Both the position numbers and the translations under genes were made by a program. Positions 61,616 through 64,000 of a DNA stretch of 64,000 nt are shown here, in pieces; the stretch's first letter is position 1, and every line of letters starts with the position of its first letter. The stretch covers positions 3,534,001 to 3,598,000 of the forward strand of contig CAXXLO010000002.1 in the NCBI GenBank assembly GCA_963664085.2, in the 5' to 3' direction. The notes beneath the pieces are model-generated. The model made no database searches, was not told where the DNA came from, and saw only the letters and a program-made list of their open reading frames with translations. Origin of the DNA: Bin5 sp022821545. Lineage in GTDB: Bacteria > Chloroflexota > Anaerolineae > Caldilineales > Caldilineaceae.

Positions 61616-63856
61616 TTGTCCACTGCAGGTCGAAAAGACGACCACATACGAATAAATCTGGAGGAGGACGTCGAGTTCAAGCAGTTGACAACAGGTTTGG
61701 AGCGATACCATTTCACCCACCAGGCCCTTCCTGAGATCGACCTTGCAGCTGTAGACGCCAGTGTCCTCCTCTTTGGCAAGCGACTTTGCGCGCCCATCCT
61801 GGTTAGCTCCATGACTGGAGGCACGGAGCGAGCCGGACTCTTCAACCGACGCCTGGCAGAGGCGGTGCAGTCGAAGCGCCTGGCCATGGGGGTTGGCAGC
61901 CAGCGCGCTGCCCTTGAAGACAGTGAAGCGGAAGCATCCTTCTCCGTACGAGCGTATGCGCCGGACGCGCTGGTCTTTGCCAATCTTGGCGCAGTGCAGC
62001 TCAATTATGGTTACACGGTAGATCAATGCCGCCGGGCCGTGGAGTTGGTGGAAGCCGATGCATTGATCCTCCACCTGAACCCCCTGCAAGAGGTTTTGCA
62101 GCCTGAAGGCGACAGTCGTTGGGGCGGGCTGCTCGCCCGAATCGAACAGGTCTGTGTACAGGTCGGCGTCCCCGTCATCGCCAAAGAAGTAGGCTGGGGC
62201 ATCAGCGAACAAGCTGCTCGCGGCCTGATCGACGCCGGCATCAGCGCCATCGACGTGGCCGGCGCGGGAGGTACCTCCTGGAGCGAAGTGGAAAAGCACC
62301 GGGCGCCGACTGGCCGTCAGCGCAGGTTGGCCGCGGCCTTTCGCGAGTGGGGCATTCCTACAGTTACGAGCCTCGCTTTGGTTCAGGCTGCACGCGCAGA
62401 GGCAGGCCGTCCTGACCTGCCAGTCTTTGCAAGCGGAGGCATTCGCAGCGGTCAGGATATCGCCAAGGCAACGGCGCTCGGCGCCGACCTGGTAGGCTTG
62501 GCGGCGCCCTTCCTACGGAAAGCGGTCGAATCTACTGAATCGGTGGTGGAAGAGATCGACCTGCTGATCGAGGAACTCCGAATCTCGATGTTTGCCAGCG
62601 GCTCCCGCAATATCGAGGAGCTGCGCCGGCCGGGTGTACTGGTTTCCAAGACAGATCTGGTCCAAGTCCCCTCGCCCTTGTCGCATCGAGCTACTAGAAC
62701 CAGTCCGTCGGAAAGAGGGAAAGGGCGCACAAAGGAAGGGCTGGCCTACGCCTCAGAAGATGTGGCTCCTCCGATTTCCGATCTCTCGGCGAGATCGAAT
62801 GCCGAGGGCTTGGACGAATTCGCCTCACAATGGCTGCCGCGCATTGAGGAAGAGATGCGGGCAGTTCTGACGACCCGCCACCCATTGCTCGCGTACCATT
62901 ACGCGATGATGCACTATCACATGGGGTGGGCAGACGAGTCGCTGCGCCCCAACGCTATTTCCGCAGGAAAGCGAATTCGCCCTCTTCTCTGTTTGATCTC
63001 CTGTGCCGCGGTCGGAGGAGATCCAGCCTGCGCCTTGCCCGCGGCGGCGGCGGTTGAAATCCTGCATAATTTTTCTCTTGTCCACGATGATATCGAGGAT
63101 GGGGATGAGACCCGCCGCCACCGGCCAACCCTATGGACGCTATGGGGTGTACCCCAGGCGATTAATGTGGGCGATGGTATGTTCGCGCTCGCGTATGCCG
63201 CCTTGTTGAGGTCGCAGGAGAACAGTTCAACCGGCGTCTTGCCGGCTCCGGCGGAAGGCAGCAGTTGGGCGCTCATGGCTTTTGACCGCTTTACCGAGAT
63301 CTGCATCGGCCTGACGGAGGGACAGCACCTCGACCTGAGCTTTGAGGAACGAGAAGAGGTGACCGTCGCCGAATACCTGCGCATGATTGAAGGCAAGACA
63401 GCCGCCCTGATTGCCGGGTCGCTGGCGCTTGGAGCGTTGTTCGGGGGCGCAGGCTACCGCAAGTCGGAGTGTATGCACCGGTTTGGCCGCAATATCGGAA
63501 TGGCGTTCCAGATCCAGGATGACATTCTGGGAATCTGGGGGGACCCTGAAGTGACGGGCAAGCCGGCCGGCAACGACATTCTGAGACGCAAAAAGAGCCT
63601 GCCCCTCCTCTATGGTCTGGAGCATCCCACACTCGGAGGGAGAATCAGGTCTCTGTGGAAACGCGGCGCAACGGAGGAAGACTTGCCGGAGGCAATCGCG
63701 TTACTCGACAGGACCAACGCGAAGAACTGGTCCGAAAAACAAGCAAGTCGCTACCACAGCGAGGGAACGCAGGCTCTTCAGGAGGGGTTGGCAGCCACAG
63801 CCGACTGTTCCCTGCTACTGGAAGTAGCTGGTCGGCTCTTGCAGCGCCGCAACTGA
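61616..63856 (+). CDS. fused type 2 IPP isomerase and polyprenyl diphosphate synthase
   Basis: 746 residues starting at TTG 61616 with GGAGG six bases upstream. Residues 1-348 are an FMN-dependent isopentenyl diphosphate isomerase (RKDDHIRI, PILVSSMTGGT, MGVGSQRAAL, FASGGIRSGQDIAKA). A 50-residue polar linker follows, and 400-746 is a trans-prenyltransferase with GKRIRPLL, the first Asp-rich motif DDIED at 491-495 and the second QIQDDILGIWGD. The fusion would feed DMAPP directly to chain elongation, probably to GGPP or farnesyl-PP. No frameshift or internal stop is seen. Confidence 0.92.
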   Translation: MSTAGRKDDHIRINLEEDVEFKQLTTGLERYHFTHQALPEIDLAAVDASVLLFGKRLCAPILVSSMTGGTERAGLFNRRLAEAVQSKRLAMGVGSQRAALEDSEAEASFSVRAYAPDALVFANLGAVQLNYGYTVDQCRRAVELVEADALILHLNPLQEVLQPEGDSRWGGLLARIEQVCVQVGVPVIAKEVGWGISEQAARGLIDAGISAIDVAGAGGTSWSEVEKHRAPTGRQRRLAAAFREWGIPTVTSLALVQAARAEAGRPDLPVFASGGIRSGQDIAKATALGADLVGLAAPFLRKAVESTESVVEEIDLLIEELRISMFASGSRNIEELRRPGVLVSKTDLVQVPSPLSHRATRTSPSERGKGRTKEGLAYASEDVAPPISDLSARSNAEGLDEFASQWLPRIEEEMRAVLTTRHPLLAYHYAMMHYHMGWADESLRPNAISAGKRIRPLLCLISCAAVGGDPACALPAAAAVEILHNFSLVHDDIEDGDETRRHRPTLWTLWGVPQAINVGDGMFALAYAALLRSQENSSTGVLPAPAEGSSWALMAFDRFTEICIGLTEGQHLDLSFEEREEVTVAEYLRMIEGKTAALIAGSLALGALFGGAGYRKSECMHRFGRNIGMAFQIQDDILGIWGDPEVTGKPAGNDILRRKKSLPLLYGLEHPTLGGRIRSLWKRGATEEDLPEAIALLDRTNAKNWSEKQASRYHSEGTQALQEGLAATADCSLLLEVAGRLLQRRN

Positions 63857-63955
63857 ATCTGATGCGGCTATGTTAGCCCCTGCCGCCTGATCCGATCGCA
63901 GAACCCCTGCCGTAACAAGCCGGACCGCACGTGTGTCTCCCCGAAAACGGCTCAG

Positions 63956-64000
63956 CTAGATCGAATCCGGCCAGTCCTCTATTTCACGTTTGACGGCGCC
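63956..64000 (-). CDS. possible C-terminus of a gene cut by the window edge
   Basis: The minus strand is open from the window edge to TAG at 63956, reading GAVKREIEDWPDSI. Only 14 residues are visible, so this is a weak call. Confidence 0.25.
   Translation of the reverse strand, partial: GAVKREIEDWPDSI

Noticed and set aside
1..64000. CRISPR array
   Set aside because: No series of short direct repeats with regular unique spacers was seen anywhere. The only tandem repeat is the protein-coding MRIHGV array at about 17.8-18.4 kb.

Overview
The window looks like a chromosomal segment of an uncultured, GC-rich Chloroflexota bacterium (Caldilinea/Anaerolinea-like by inference; no rRNA is present to confirm this). 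The main evidence is a lysine operon of the LysW-carrier alpha-aminoadipate type, found mainly in Thermus/Deinococcus, Chloroflexota and archaea. Type 2 IPP isomerase, DUF2089 and a large set of PF04909 amidohydrolases, sulfatase and PhyH-type catabolic genes fit the same picture.

Layout. 1-3.7 kb: a heterodimeric ABC exporter pair (one member cut by the window edge) and a MOSC protein. 3.8-7.9 kb: a small coupled gene pair, then a probable defence module made of an N6-adenine methyltransferase with a nuclease-like N-terminus and a HEPN protein. 8-14.2 kb: lysine operon in the order homocitrate synthase, lysT, lysU, Nudix, lysW, lysX, lysY. It is preceded by a consensus promoter, a 21-residue leader peptide with three Lys codons and a terminator/antiterminator, which together form a candidate ribosome-mediated lysine attenuator. 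14.3-35.2 kb: mostly catabolic and sugar-type enzymes (enolase-superfamily dehydratase, aldo/keto reductase, sulfatase, PhyH dioxygenase, three amidohydrolases, Rieske protein, class III aminotransferase plus APH kinase, Gfo/Idh/MocA). Between them lie a DUF2089 regulator with an MRIHGV-repeat protein, a DEAD-box helicase and glutamine-dependent NAD synthetase.

35.2-49.7 kb is a mobile and accessory region ending next to tRNA-Val. It holds two nearly identical ORF-less group II introns inserted in the terminal repeat of an IS3-family element, and a third, intron-free copy of the same site gives the exact intron boundaries. It also holds a TerY-P-like triad (vWA, PP2C, kinase), an IS1182-type element between two inverted IS3 heads, three further insertion sequences that have broken a DUF262 gene, a lipoprotein, and a cluster of very small genes.

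49.8-51 kb carries broken phage or recombinase debris. From 51.1 kb to the end the chromosome returns to housekeeping: acetoacetate decarboxylase-like protein, FtsK translocase coupled to a 7TM-GAF-HTH sensor, YfiH/PgeF, a TIGR03960-type radical SAM protein, MobA, acyl carrier protein with a clear terminator, and a fused type 2 IPP isomerase/polyprenyl diphosphate synthase.
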